This document shows, in pieces, positions 26,102 to 34,624 of a stretch of 64,000 nt of DNA (positions are counted from its first letter, which is position 1; each line of letters begins with the position of its first letter). This stretch comes from Longitalea arenae (GTDB lineage Bacteria > Bacteroidota > Bacteroidia > Chitinophagales > Chitinophagaceae). The notes under the pieces are model-generated. The model was not told where the DNA came from, did no database searches, and saw nothing but the letters and a program-made list of their open reading frames with translations. The position numbers and the translations under genes are program-made. The stretch is taken from assembly GCF_016924755.1 (NCBI RefSeq), contig NZ_JAFFJX010000002.1, positions 983,188-1,047,187 of the forward strand, read 5' to 3'.

Positions 26102-26668
26102 TTAAAAGAATAGCTGCACCTGCCGTAACATTTTTACAATGCGCTGGCCGGCAGTATGTAATTGATTTTTTACGGTTTGTTCGCTCAATTGCAATTCGGA
26201 GGCGATCTCTTTAACCGAAAGCTGGTCTTCGTTCTTCATGGCATAGATCCTGCGCATTTGCCCCGGTAATTTACTGGTGGCATTTTTCCAGATGTGATAT
26301 GCCTGTTTGTATTGGTATTGTTCATCGGGGAGGGGCCGGCCTTCGGTATGCTCGGGCATTTCGGCTGGTAAAGTGTACCTTTTTCTTTTGGAAGCCCGCA
26401 GGTGATCGCTGATGCAATGCTGAACAATGGTATATAGATAATTGCGGAATGAGGTATGGATGACGATCGACTGACGTTTTTTCCACAGGCGTATAAATAC
26501 TTCCTGCAGCACGTCATCGGCTTCTTCCGAACCATTCAGCCGTAAACGGATATACGTATGAATGGGATCGGCAAAGCGGTTAAAAATCTCATCAAAAGCA
26601 ATTCTGTCCCCCTGTTTCAGTTGCAGCAATAATTCGCCGTCGTCGGGAACAATTGGCTGAAAATTCAT
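26102..26668 (-). CDS. ECF RNA polymerase sigma-70 factor (Bacteroidetes FecI-like family 1)
   Basis: 188 residues from the ATG at 26666-26668 (a TTG six codons earlier is less likely). Region 2 has FDEIFNRFADPIHTYIRLRL and EEADDVLQEVFIRLWKKR; region 4 has LPGQMRRIYAMKNEDQLSVK and LQLSEQTVKNQLHTAGQRI. The spacing and wording are of the Bacteroidetes family that pairs with FecR/SusC. It should drive the susC operon when SusC is ligand-bound. TAAGTTTG on the minus strand at 26675-26682 is an exact -7 match only 6 nt before the ATG, so the transcript may be leaderless or the match accidental. The gap to fecR (25905-26101) shows no further gene. Confidence 0.93.
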   Translation of the reverse strand: MNFQPIVPDDGELLLQLKQGDRIAFDEIFNRFADPIHTYIRLRLNGSEEADDVLQEVFIRLWKKRQSIVIHTSFRNYLYTIVQHCISDHLRASKRKRYTLPAEMPEHTEGRPLPDEQYQYKQAYHIWKNATSKLPGQMRRIYAMKNEDQLSVKEIASELQLSEQTVKNQLHTAGQRIVKMLRQVQLFF

Positions 26669-26764
26669 ATGGCGCAAACTTAGCAACCAAATGTACTACC
26701 ATAAAAGAAGTTGTTTTACTAAATGTTTAAGTTTTTTTAAGAAACTTAAAGCTCACCAGCTTGC

Positions 26765-26776
26765 GCAAACGTTTGC
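26765..26776. promoter_or_regulatory. Perfect palindrome GCAAACGTTTGC, possible LacI-family operator
   Basis: Twelve-base perfect palindrome with a central CG, the format of LacI/GalR-family operators, in the 224-bp gap upstream of the ECF sigma gene. No LacI regulator is in the window. One palindrome of this length is expected by chance fairly often, so the call is weak. Confidence 0.3.
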
Positions 26777-26847
26777 ATTAAAGTTTTCAACAGTATGTAA
26801 CCCGCAAAAACCTGCAAACCGAAAGATTTGGAGCCAGATCGAAACAA

Positions 26848-26884
26848 AAAGAGACTGCCATCGTAACAAGATGACAGTCTCTTT
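26848..26884 (-). terminator. Terminator of the Gly-rich T9SS protein gene
   Basis: AAAGAGACTG-CATC pairs with GATG-CAGTCTCTTT (one mismatch) around a short loop. On the minus strand the stem is followed by TTTTTGTTTCG. It lies 27 nt after the stop at 26911 and separates this gene from the signalling operon. Confidence 0.8.
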
Positions 26885-26910
26885 ATAGATCCTGATCGGT
26901 TATTTTGCGT

Positions 26911-29091
26911 TTATTGCTTTATTAATTTATACTCAGCAACTGTTTCTTTCTTATTCACCTTTAAGATATATACGCCTTTCGGTAAAAATTGCAGGTCATT
27001 GTAATATTGCGCATTGTTACCCGCAGTAACAAAACCGGTCTTACGCCAAACGAGTGTGCCATCGCTGTTGTATAGCCTGAATTGAACCGGTTCCTCGCTA
27101 TTGCTTTGCAGCGCAATTACCACATGATCGGTAAAGGGGTTCGGTGAAACGGTTATCTCGAAGGCCTTCACATTCGTACGGATGGTGATGATAGCGCTAT
27201 AAGTAAACTGACCGTCTTTGTCTACCATTTTCAGGCGGTAATAATTAATACCGCTGGCAGGTTGGGCATCAGTATATGCGTACTGCTGAACCAGGGCATT
27301 GGAAACGGAAGCCATTACCTGGCCCAGTGAGGAAAAATGCCTTCCATCAGTACTGCGTTCAACAACATAATGCGAAAAGTTGAACCCTGCATCGGTTTGC
27401 CAGTTAAGATAGGTTTTGTCGTTATTGAATACGCCTTTCCAGGAATACAGGGTCACAGGCAACACACCACAATGAGAACCATTGACCGAAGGACCAAAGA
27501 ACCCAACAGGGCCTGTAAGGATCGTTTTTTTGCCCACGGACCCGGATGCTGCGTTGTAAACGTTATTAAGGGTGCCGTTTTGTGAACCAGTGCGGGTAAG
27601 CCCATTTGCGCCGCCATTTACAAATATGCTGGCATTCGCAATTACATTGCTTACTACAAAACCGCCGCCGCCGCCACCACCAGGGCCATGCGCAAACCAG
27701 GTTTCCATATTACCGCCCTTACCACCATTTGCCTGGGCGCTGATGGTACCTGCAATGGTACCGCCCGCCTCGTTGGTTACTACTATGATAGTTCCACCGG
27801 CGCCACCGCCCCCGGCAGCATCGGTTACCCCGCTTTGCTGAATATCAGTGGCTGCAGCACCATTGGCCAATACCGAGCCGCTACCACTATACGATTTGGC
27901 CCGAATGATAACGATACCACCGCCACTTGCGCCGCTGGATAAATGCTCGTAGAGGTTTTGGCCATTATTTAATAAACTGTTATTGCTGGTGCCGGCACCG
28001 CCGCCGCCACCCAAGACCAATCGCTGCAGGGAAGCTTCCGCAAAAGCAGCACCGCCGAAACCTCCGGTATTGTACGTATTTGGATTTGCGCTACCGCCAT
28101 CCCAGCCACTGCCGCCTTTTCCGCCAGCACCGCCATTACCGCCGCCGCCGCCACCGGGATTATATTGGTTTGAACCGGGATCACCATCGGTTCCGCCTCC
28201 ACCGGCATTTCCGGGCGCCGCTCTTCCCATAGCCCCTCCTATATAACCTTCCAGGGTGCCGTTGGTCGTAGTGACCGTGGCGCCATTTGCCCGATAGTAA
28301 ATGGGCGTTCCGGCAATACCTTCGCCTTTTGCGCCGCCTGTTTGATTAGCGGCAGTTGTAACAGCAGAATTCCAGCGAAGATCATTATTTGTAATTGTTC
28401 CGCTGCCATTGGTATTTCCCAGGTCAGCGCCGTCAAAATACTTACCGCCGCCACCGCGGAAACCCAATCCGCTTGCATCTATTGTACCATTCAGGGTGAT
28501 TTGATTGGCAGCTTCCAGTACAATCACTCCGCCTGTACTTCCATTCCAGGCGGGAGCAGTGATAGACCTGCCGGCATCAATGGTCAAATTGTAATACCGG
28601 CGCACCCTGACCACCTGAAAACTTTGGGTACCGGTAGCAGCAGAAAAAGTGCGGGCGTAATAGCTATTCGCCAGTGGATATTGTACTGTAATTGTACCAC
28701 TGTTGAAACCGGTTACAATATTATACTCGTACTGGCCGGCTACCAGGTTACTGCTGAGGTACCCGCTGGCATTACCCCCGGCTACGCCGTCGCCATATGA
28801 ATCGTTATTCGATGTGTTGATATCGGCCCCCTGCATCTGTATGATGAATATCATATCGCCATTGCTCAATGCAGTTGCATTGCCCCTTGCATCCCGTGTG
28901 CCCACAGTAAGGGTGGTTGTACCGCTGGCTGCATTAGCAGTCCCGGGATAATAGGAGTTCACAATATTGGTTCCTGTTCCAATAGTAATGGTTCCGGTGG
29001 TGGGTGCGGTACCGCATTGACTGAAGGAATGATAGCATAAAAAAAAGAGCGAGGAGAGAAATAGGGACGATCGCGTAAAAAATAATTTCAT
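26911..29091 (-). CDS. Glycine-rich secreted protein with type IX secretion sorting domain
   Basis: 726 residues from the ATG at 29089-29091 (a GTG one codon earlier is discounted). A signal peptide (SSLFLSSLFFLCYHSFSQ) leads. Residues about 30-170 are beta-rich. From 190 to 490 the chain is extremely Gly/Asn/Ala rich with blocks such as GNAGGGGTDGDPGSNQYNPG, GGNGGAGGKGGSGWDGGSAN and GPGGGGGGGF, alternating with parallel-beta-like lines (GVIVLEAANQITLNGTIDAS, GGIVIIRAKSYSGSGSVLAN). A fibronectin-like segment (YSWKGVFNNDKTYLNWQTDA) and a type A T9SS sorting domain (TVSPNPFTDHVVIALQ to YKLIKQ) end it. It is exported across the outer membrane; adhesin or extracellular-matrix use is inference. 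Confidence 0.88.
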   Translation of the reverse strand: MKLFFTRSSLFLSSLFFLCYHSFSQCGTAPTTGTITIGTGTNIVNSYYPGTANAASGTTTLTVGTRDARGNATALSNGDMIFIIQMQGADINTSNNDSYGDGVAGGNASGYLSSNLVAGQYEYNIVTGFNSGTITVQYPLANSYYARTFSAATGTQSFQVVRVRRYYNLTIDAGRSITAPAWNGSTGGVIVLEAANQITLNGTIDASGLGFRGGGGKYFDGADLGNTNGSGTITNNDLRWNSAVTTAANQTGGAKGEGIAGTPIYYRANGATVTTTNGTLEGYIGGAMGRAAPGNAGGGGTDGDPGSNQYNPGGGGGGNGGAGGKGGSGWDGGSANPNTYNTGGFGGAAFAEASLQRLVLGGGGGAGTSNNSLLNNGQNLYEHLSSGASGGGIVIIRAKSYSGSGSVLANGAAATDIQQSGVTDAAGGGGAGGTIIVVTNEAGGTIAGTISAQANGGKGGNMETWFAHGPGGGGGGGFVVSNVIANASIFVNGGANGLTRTGSQNGTLNNVYNAASGSVGKKTILTGPVGFFGPSVNGSHCGVLPVTLYSWKGVFNNDKTYLNWQTDAGFNFSHYVVERSTDGRHFSSLGQVMASVSNALVQQYAYTDAQPASGINYYRLKMVDKDGQFTYSAIITIRTNVKAFEITVSPNPFTDHVVIALQSNSEEPVQFRLYNSDGTLVWRKTGFVTAGNNAQYYNDLQFLPKGVYILKVNKKETVAEYKLIKQ

Positions 29092-29143
29092 CACTTTCTT
29101 TGTTTGGTTGAGATGGTAATTCGGATCAAATCTTAAAAATTCG

Positions 29144-29151
29144 CAAATATA
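29144..29151 (-). promoter_or_regulatory. -7 promoter element for the Gly-rich T9SS protein
   Basis: The minus strand reads TATATTTG, an exact TAnnTTTG match, 52 nt before the ATG at 29091. A TTAG about 20 nt upstream approximates the -33 element. Confidence 0.5.
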
Positions 29152-29221
29152 ACATCAACCGACCGCCTTATCTAATGGTTTTCCTGTATAATTTACATTT
29201 AATATGAGTATACCCAAACGC

Positions 29222-29291
29222 CCTGTAGAAAAAACACTACAGGTGTACAATAAAAAAACGGAGTACGCCCAGCGAAAGGGAACATACTCCG
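29222..29291 (-). terminator. Two hairpins forming the azoreductase terminator
   Basis: On the minus strand CGGAGTA (29285-29291 side) pairs with TACTCCG (29259-29265) and is followed by seven T (29252-29258): a textbook intrinsic terminator 27 nt after the stop at 29319. A second hairpin, CCTGTAG/CTACAGG with an 8-nt A-rich loop (29222-29243), follows and may be a backup. Confidence 0.85.
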
Positions 29292-29318
29292 GCCTTTATG
29301 AATTATTTAAAACTGTAT

Positions 29319-29927
29319 TTAAAAAGCAAACTCCTTCACCGACTCTACGGCTTTTGGAAAAGCCGCATCTTTTAAATGAGGTAACCCTGTTCCTTCAACC
29401 CGGAATGTGGTAACATCATTCAAACCGATGAAATTAAGTATGTACCGTAAAAATGGCTCTGCGAAATCATAGGGCTTCATGGGACCATCTGAATAAACCC
29501 CGCCTGTAGCCATCGCCAGGTACACCTTTTTGCCGGTGACTAAACCCACTGGTGCACCGTTCACATAATTGAAGGTTATTCCCGCCCTTACAATATGGTC
29601 GATCCAGGCTTTTAATGAAGAGGGAATGCTGAAATTATACAGAGGCACGCCGATCACAATGATATCGGCTTCCCTCACATCGTTGATAGCCTGGTCAGAA
29701 AAGCTGACAAGTTCTTTATGGTCCGGGCTACGTTTTTCTTCAGGTGTAAAAAAAGCGGTTATTTGCTCAGGATGTAAATGCGGCAAGGGGTTCTTTGTAA
29801 GATCATGTGTTTTTACATGACTCCCGGGGTAAACTGTTAACAATTTGTCAATGATGGCGTTTGACAGTTTATTGCTGTAAGAATGTTCACCTTTTGCACT
29901 TGAAACTATATTCAGTATCTTTTTCAT
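29319..29927 (-). CDS. azoR: FMN-dependent NADH-azoreductase / quinone reductase
   Basis: Flavodoxin-fold reductase that reduces azo bonds and quinones by two electrons; cytosolic dimer. 202 residues, full length. The FMN phosphate region near residues 8-18 reads VSSAKGEHSYSNK. The family motif is PLYNFSIPSSLKAWIDHIVR followed by AGITFNYVNGAPVGLVTGKK, and MATGGVYSDGP is the second flavin loop. It is divergent from an HxlR regulator, a common arrangement for quinone or electrophile sensing, and has its own terminator. Confidence 0.9.
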   Translation of the reverse strand: MKKILNIVSSAKGEHSYSNKLSNAIIDKLLTVYPGSHVKTHDLTKNPLPHLHPEQITAFFTPEEKRSPDHKELVSFSDQAINDVREADIIVIGVPLYNFSIPSSLKAWIDHIVRAGITFNYVNGAPVGLVTGKKVYLAMATGGVYSDGPMKPYDFAEPFLRYILNFIGLNDVTTFRVEGTGLPHLKDAAFPKAVESVKEFAF

Positions 29928-29972
29928 TGTAATTGATTTTTGAATGATTCTGTGAGCTTGTAATGGTGTGTT

Positions 29973-30003
29973 TTTGTTTTCAGAACAAAGCTACTTACCT
30001 TTG
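29973..30003 (+). promoter_or_regulatory. Promoter of the hxlR-type gene
   Basis: TTTG at 29973-29976, a 19-bp spacer, then TACCTTTG at 29996-30003: both Bacteroidota promoter elements at the ideal distance. The start point would be near 30010, just before the palindrome at 30021. Confidence 0.75.
29986..29993 (-). promoter_or_regulatory. -7 element of azoR, back-to-back with the hxlR promoter
   Basis: The minus strand reads TAGCTTTG, an exact TAnnTTTG match, 59 nt before the azoR ATG. Only 2 bp separate it from the opposing -7 element, so the two polymerases would exclude each other. Confidence 0.6.
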
Positions 30004-30020
30004 CTATACATTAGTAAGTA

Positions 30021-30036
30021 CTATACAGTTGTATAG
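30021..30036. promoter_or_regulatory. Likely HxlR operator (CTATACA-gt-TGTATAG)
   Basis: Perfect 7-bp inverted repeat with a 2-bp centre. Further half-sites CTATAC, TATAG and ATAGTACTAT are scattered from 30004 to 30072. It lies in the leader region of the hxlR-type gene and upstream of azoR, ideal for a regulator that represses both. Confidence 0.65.
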
Positions 30037-30092
30037 CTCTATACAAATGGATAGTACTATAACCCAGTATAGCACTTCAAAAAATAAATAAC

Positions 30093-30449
30093 ATGGTAAA
30101 AAAGGAAGAGCGGGAACATCACAAATGCCTGGGCATCATACTACCGGTATCGGATGCCATACATATCCTGAGCGGAAAATGGAAACTGCCCATTATTATT
30201 TCATTACAATTTGGTAACAAAAGGTTCAGTGAAATAGCGAAGGACATTCCCAAAATAACCGATCGCATGCTTTCCAAAGAGCTGCGCGACCTGGAAATGA
30301 ACAAATTGATAAAAAGAACGGTGTATGATGCCGTTCCGGTGGTGGTGGAATATTCACTTACTGAATATGGCGAATCGCTCGACGATCTTATTCAGGAGTT
30401 GTACAAATGGGGCACCAAACACCGTAAAAAGATCATGGCCAAGGATTAA
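30093..30449 (+). CDS. HxlR-family winged-helix transcriptional regulator
   Basis: 118 residues, the full size of the family. It has Cys12 in the KCLGIILPVSDAIHILSGKW segment; a conserved N-terminal Cys near this place serves as a thiol sensor in HxlR/HypR-type proteins. The winged-helix core includes FGNKRFSEIAKDIPKITDRM, LSKELRDLEMNKLIKRTVYD and VEYSLTEYGESL. It is divergent from azoR with shared control DNA, so it probably represses azoR until quinones or electrophiles modify the Cys. The adjacent DUF2461 gene follows 24 nt later. Confidence 0.92.
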   Translation: MVKKEEREHHKCLGIILPVSDAIHILSGKWKLPIIISLQFGNKRFSEIAKDIPKITDRMLSKELRDLEMNKLIKRTVYDAVPVVVEYSLTEYGESLDDLIQELYKWGTKHRKKIMAKD

Positions 30450-30473
30450 CCAATCAAAATCACTTTTTGCCGC

Positions 30474-31172
30474 ATGGCCAAACATCAGGAACTGACCAGG
30501 ATCACGAGATCGGGTTTCGACTTCTTACTCGCATTGAAAAAAAATAATCACCGCGAATGGTTCAATGCGCATAAAGAACAATATCAGCAGGAACAGGAAC
30601 AGCTGGAGCTATTTGCCCAAGCTTTGCTGCGGGAGTTGAATAAACACGATGTGATTGAAACCCCATCGGGAAAGAAAAGCCTGCACCGCATATACCGTGA
30701 CATCAGGTTCTCGAAGGATAAAACACCTTATAAAACAAACTGGAGCGGCCATTTTAAACGGGCCACCAAATACCGCCGGGGCGGCTATTATTTTCATTTG
30801 GAGCCGGGCAAAAGCTATCTTGCCGGTGGGTTCTGGGCGCCCAATGCCCAGGATCTTAAACGCATCAGGGATGAAATAGCGTTCGATGATAAACCGCTGC
30901 GAAAAATACTGAAAAGCAAAACCTTTATCACCACCTTCGGCACCCTGACCGGAGAACAGGTAAAAACAACTCCCAAAGGATATGAAGCCGGCCACCAGGC
31001 CATTGACCTGTTACGCTACAAACAATTCCTGCTCATCAGGCCTTTCACCGACCAGGAAGTACTGAGCGATCTCTTCCTCAATCAGGCCAGTCAAACGTTT
31101 AAAAACATGCGCCCCTTTTTTGATTACATGAGTGAGGTTTTAACGACCGATACGAACGGACTGGAAATATGA
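30474..31172 (+). CDS. DUF2461 domain protein
   Basis: 232 residues that match the DUF2461 (TIGR02453) family along their whole length: FDFLLALKKNNHREWFNAHK, then RIYRDIRFSKDKTPYKTNWS, then GGYYFHLEPGKSYLAGGFW and PKGYEAGHQAIDLLRYKQF. Function unknown; no signal peptide or membrane span. It starts 24 nt after the HxlR gene and may be part of the same transcript, so a link to the same stress is possible but unproved. Confidence 0.9.
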   Translation: MAKHQELTRITRSGFDFLLALKKNNHREWFNAHKEQYQQEQEQLELFAQALLRELNKHDVIETPSGKKSLHRIYRDIRFSKDKTPYKTNWSGHFKRATKYRRGGYYFHLEPGKSYLAGGFWAPNAQDLKRIRDEIAFDDKPLRKILKSKTFITTFGTLTGEQVKTTPKGYEAGHQAIDLLRYKQFLLIRPFTDQEVLSDLFLNQASQTFKNMRPFFDYMSEVLTTDTNGLEI

Positions 31173-31317
31173 TACACAGCCATTCTTAACGCCTGGCCTT
31201 TTATCTTTCCGGCTCACATGCAACGGTTTGAGTGCCCTGGATTGTCCGGGCTCTGTACATAGTTTTTCCCGGCCAAAATGAAGATTCTTTGCTGGATATA
31301 CATTAATTTACTGATTG

Positions 31318-33705
31318 ATGAAAGTGGAGAAACCCGATAGCATAGTAACCGGTTTTTTAGTGTTTGTGATCATATTACTGACAAACCAAAAGATTTATTC
31401 CCAAACCCGCATCCTTACCATAAAAGTGCTCGACAGCATTCAGCTGCCGGTAAGCAATGCAACCATCAGGATCAATCAGAAAGAAAGATTAGCCGATACC
31501 ACCGGCATCATCTCGACAACTTTACCCAAAGGCAGGCACCGGATAGTAGTAAGTGCTGTAGGCCATTACAACACTACCAAATTTTTGCTGCTGAATAATG
31601 ACACTACAGTTACGGTATACTTGCAGTCGCGCGAAAGTTTGTTACAAAATGTAATTGTCACCGGCAGCCGTAACATTCTGCGAAACCAAATGAGTGTGCA
31701 CAGCCTCGAAATGGCGCAGATCCAGAAATTGCCGGTGATCCTGGGTGAAGTGGATCCCATGAAGACAATTACCCTTTTACCCGGAATTAAAAACGGGGGG
31801 GAAGCCAGCGCTGGCATCTATGTACGTGGCGGCGGTCCTGATCAGAACCTCGTTCTGCTCGATGGCATACCGGTATATAATCCCAATCACCTGCTCGGCT
31901 TTTTCAGCGTTTTTAATGGGGATGCTGTTAAGAATATTGAAGTAATAAAAGGCGGTATGCCTGCCGAATACGGTGGCCGCCTGAGCAGCGTGATTGCAGT
32001 AAATACCCGCGATGGCAATAAAGACTCCCTCAAATTTGGCGGGGGCATTGGCCTCATTTCTTCCCGGCTTTCGCTCGAGGGACCCATTATAAAAAAAAGA
32101 TCGTCTTTTGTTATCAGCGCCCGCCGCACTTATATCGACCAGGTAGCCAGGTTAATTGCGCCTGACAGCATCGGTAATAACGGGTATTTCTTTTACGACG
32201 TTAACGCCAAAGCAGACTTTATCATCAATAATAAAAACGCCCTCTATCTTACATTCTATGTGGGTAAAGACAAGTTTAGCTTTTTCGATGATGATGAAGA
32301 CGGCCCAAGACGGGAATTCAATGCCATTTGGGGAAATACCATTGCCGGCCTTACCTGGAAACAACAACTGCACAGAAAATGGAAACATGAGTTATCGCTC
32401 GTGCGAAACGATTTTAATTTAAACAGCCAGATCGCATTTTCCACCAATGGTTTTATATTTTCTTCAGGGCTTACAGATCACACGGTAAAAGACGATTGGA
32501 CCTATATACCGGCCAGCTGGATCCGATGGAAAGGCGGCTTTCAATATACCTGGCATAAATTCAGGCCGGGCGCCGGAAGCGCCAGCGCCGGCTTCCAGGA
32601 ATTCGAAGCACAAATTAACGACCAGTATGCACGTGAGGCAGCAGGTTATTTGAGTGCTGATATTGATATTACTACCCGGCTCAACCTGGTAGCCGGCATG
32701 CGCTACAGCTATTTTAACCAGGTGGGGCCAACGGAGCACGTTATATATGGACCCGATGGTGCGCCCACCGGCGAAACAGCCTATTTTAAAAGAGGCGAAA
32801 GCATCGCCCGTTATCATTATCCTGAGCCCCGCATCAATCTATTATACAAACTGCCGAATGCAGCGAGCCTTAAGCTGTCATATACGCGCACCATTCAATA
32901 CCTGCACCTGGCCACTACCAGTGCAGCCACATTCCCCAGCGATCTCTGGGTGCCTGCCAGCCGGCTCATTAAACCTGGTAAAGCAGAGCAGGTAGCTGCC
33001 GGTTTTTTTAAAGGTTTTGGCAATGGCCGGTATGAAGCCAGCGTGGAAACCTATTACAAAACCATGAACAATCAACTGGAATTTAAACCAGGCGCCCGCT
33101 TGTTGTTGAATCAGAATATAGAAGGTGAGATGATCTTTGGCAGTGGCAAGGCATATGGACTGGAATTGTTTGTGCAAAAGAAAACCGGAAAACTCACTGG
33201 CTGGATCGGTTATACCCTGAGCCGCGCCGAACGTACATTCGCCGATATGAATGAAGGCAAGGCATTTCCTTACCGCTATGACCGCACACACGATATAAGC
33301 GTAGTGGCCAATTACAATATCAGCAAAAAATGGGAAGCATCCGCTGTTTTTGTTTATGGAACCGGCAATGCATTGACCATGCCCACGGGCCGATTTGTAT
33401 ACAATCTGGGTTATAATGTACAGGACCAGGAACCCATTTTCACAAATATCAGTCAATACGACAAGATCAACGACTACCGGATGCCGGCCTATCACCGGAT
33501 GGATATTGCTTTTACATTTACGCCCAGGCCAAGGAGCACAAAACGGTTTAAAAGCAACTGGGTATTCAGTTTATACAATGTCTACAACCGGCGTAATCCT
33601 TATTTCATTTACATCGATGCCGATGAGGATGAACGCATGATCCAGGGAAAACAGGTATTCCTGTTCCCCATATTGCCGGGTATTACCTGGAATTTTAAAT
33701 TTTAA
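31318..33705 (+). CDS. TonB-dependent receptor with carboxypeptidase-like regulatory domain
   Basis: 795 residues from the ATG at 31318 (a TTG one codon earlier is discounted). The signal peptide region is GFLVFVIILLTNQKIYSQ. An N-terminal beta domain (TLTIKVLDSIQLPVSNATIR-like, to about 115) precedes the plug: PVILGEVDPMKTITLLPGIK, GIYVRGGGPDQNLVLLDGIP, VYNPNHLLGFFSVFNGDAVK and EVIKGGMPAEYGGRLSSVI. The barrel ends ILPGITWNFKF with terminal Phe. It is shorter than SusC and of the group that pairs with DUF4249 lipoproteins; the partner gene starts 4 nt after its stop. The ligand is unknown. Confidence 0.92.
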   Translation: MKVEKPDSIVTGFLVFVIILLTNQKIYSQTRILTIKVLDSIQLPVSNATIRINQKERLADTTGIISTTLPKGRHRIVVSAVGHYNTTKFLLLNNDTTVTVYLQSRESLLQNVIVTGSRNILRNQMSVHSLEMAQIQKLPVILGEVDPMKTITLLPGIKNGGEASAGIYVRGGGPDQNLVLLDGIPVYNPNHLLGFFSVFNGDAVKNIEVIKGGMPAEYGGRLSSVIAVNTRDGNKDSLKFGGGIGLISSRLSLEGPIIKKRSSFVISARRTYIDQVARLIAPDSIGNNGYFFYDVNAKADFIINNKNALYLTFYVGKDKFSFFDDDEDGPRREFNAIWGNTIAGLTWKQQLHRKWKHELSLVRNDFNLNSQIAFSTNGFIFSSGLTDHTVKDDWTYIPASWIRWKGGFQYTWHKFRPGAGSASAGFQEFEAQINDQYAREAAGYLSADIDITTRLNLVAGMRYSYFNQVGPTEHVIYGPDGAPTGETAYFKRGESIARYHYPEPRINLLYKLPNAASLKLSYTRTIQYLHLATTSAATFPSDLWVPASRLIKPGKAEQVAAGFFKGFGNGRYEASVETYYKTMNNQLEFKPGARLLLNQNIEGEMIFGSGKAYGLELFVQKKTGKLTGWIGYTLSRAERTFADMNEGKAFPYRYDRTHDISVVANYNISKKWEASAVFVYGTGNALTMPTGRFVYNLGYNVQDQEPIFTNISQYDKINDYRMPAYHRMDIAFTFTPRPRSTKRFKSNWVFSLYNVYNRRNPYFIYIDADEDERMIQGKQVFLFPILPGITWNFKF

Positions 33706-33709
33706 GGGA

Positions 33710-34624
33710 ATGAAAAAAGCAAGCATATATCTTTTGATGATGTCAATGGCGGTATTCGCTTCCTGTGAAAGGAATTTTGACATAAAACTGAAGAACAATC
33801 AGGAGCAACTCATCGTTGAAGCTTATATAAACAATGAACTGCCATCTTATAATTACGTAATACTCGGCCGCAGTCAAAGTTATTTCGAACCGGGCTTTGA
33901 AAATACTCCCGTGACCGGCGCCACGGTGTCCATTACAGAAGGCACCCAGCTTGCCAATAATACCTACAACTGGGATCCGGCCTCAAAAAGACAATTGAAA
34001 GAAGGCCGCCTTCCACAATTCGGGAATCAGCTATTGCCCGGTGTTTATTTCGATAATACGCTGCTGTTTAATCCGGGCAATGCCTTAAAAGGTAAACCCG
34101 GTAAAAGTTACCTGCTGGAAATTGACGCGGAAGGAAAACAATACTCCGCCATCACGACCTTACTGCCAATCGTTCCGCTTGACAGTGTAACTACCGGCTT
34201 TCACTATATTGATGAAGATGTCGATACCACCCAGGAAAAAGCGCGGCTGACCGTTCATTATAAAGACCCGGACACCGTTGGTAATACCCAGCTGTACTAC
34301 TGGAGCACCATAGATTCAAGGGACAATTTTGGTTGGGGCGCTATGGGTACTAACCGCTTTACACCAGGCACCGACGACCTGGTGAACGGCCAATATATTC
34401 ACCTGACCCTTTCCAATGGTTTTGCTATAGGCGACTCTGTAAATTATTATATGGCCAGCGTTGAAAGGAAAGTGTATAACTTCTGGGACAGCTTCAATAA
34501 AGCAAGGTCGAACTCCGGACCTTTCTCAACACCGGTACGCCTTCTGAATACGATCAGTGGTGAGAATGTCATCGGCTGCTTCAGTGGTTTCAGCCTCAGC
34601 ACAAAAAGCCTGGTCGTTCATTGA
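33710..34624 (+). CDS. DUF4249 lipoprotein partner of the TonB receptor
   Basis: 304 residues with a lipoprotein signal (MMSMAVFASC, lipobox AxxSC-like) and a mature region rich in beta strands. The opening KNNQEQLIVEAYINNELPSY and VTGATVSITEGTQ are the usual start of DUF4249. It is taken to be the surface-exposed lid or binding partner of the adjacent receptor, by analogy with SusD; that is inference from consistent pairing. Its stop codon TGA abuts the stop of the convergent superoxide dismutase gene with no base between. Confidence 0.88.
   Translation: MKKASIYLLMMSMAVFASCERNFDIKLKNNQEQLIVEAYINNELPSYNYVILGRSQSYFEPGFENTPVTGATVSITEGTQLANNTYNWDPASKRQLKEGRLPQFGNQLLPGVYFDNTLLFNPGNALKGKPGKSYLLEIDAEGKQYSAITTLLPIVPLDSVTTGFHYIDEDVDTTQEKARLTVHYKDPDTVGNTQLYYWSTIDSRDNFGWGAMGTNRFTPGTDDLVNGQYIHLTLSNGFAIGDSVNYYMASVERKVYNFWDSFNKARSNSGPFSTPVRLLNTISGENVIGCFSGFSLSTKSLVVH

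Noticed and set aside
27337..28246. Several Pro-rich plus-strand frames
   Set aside because: They are the complement of the glycine-rich region of the T9SS cargo gene (GGN read backwards gives Pro codons).
32878..33495. A 205-codon minus-strand frame
   Set aside because: Antisense to the barrel part of the TonB receptor; no recognisable motif.
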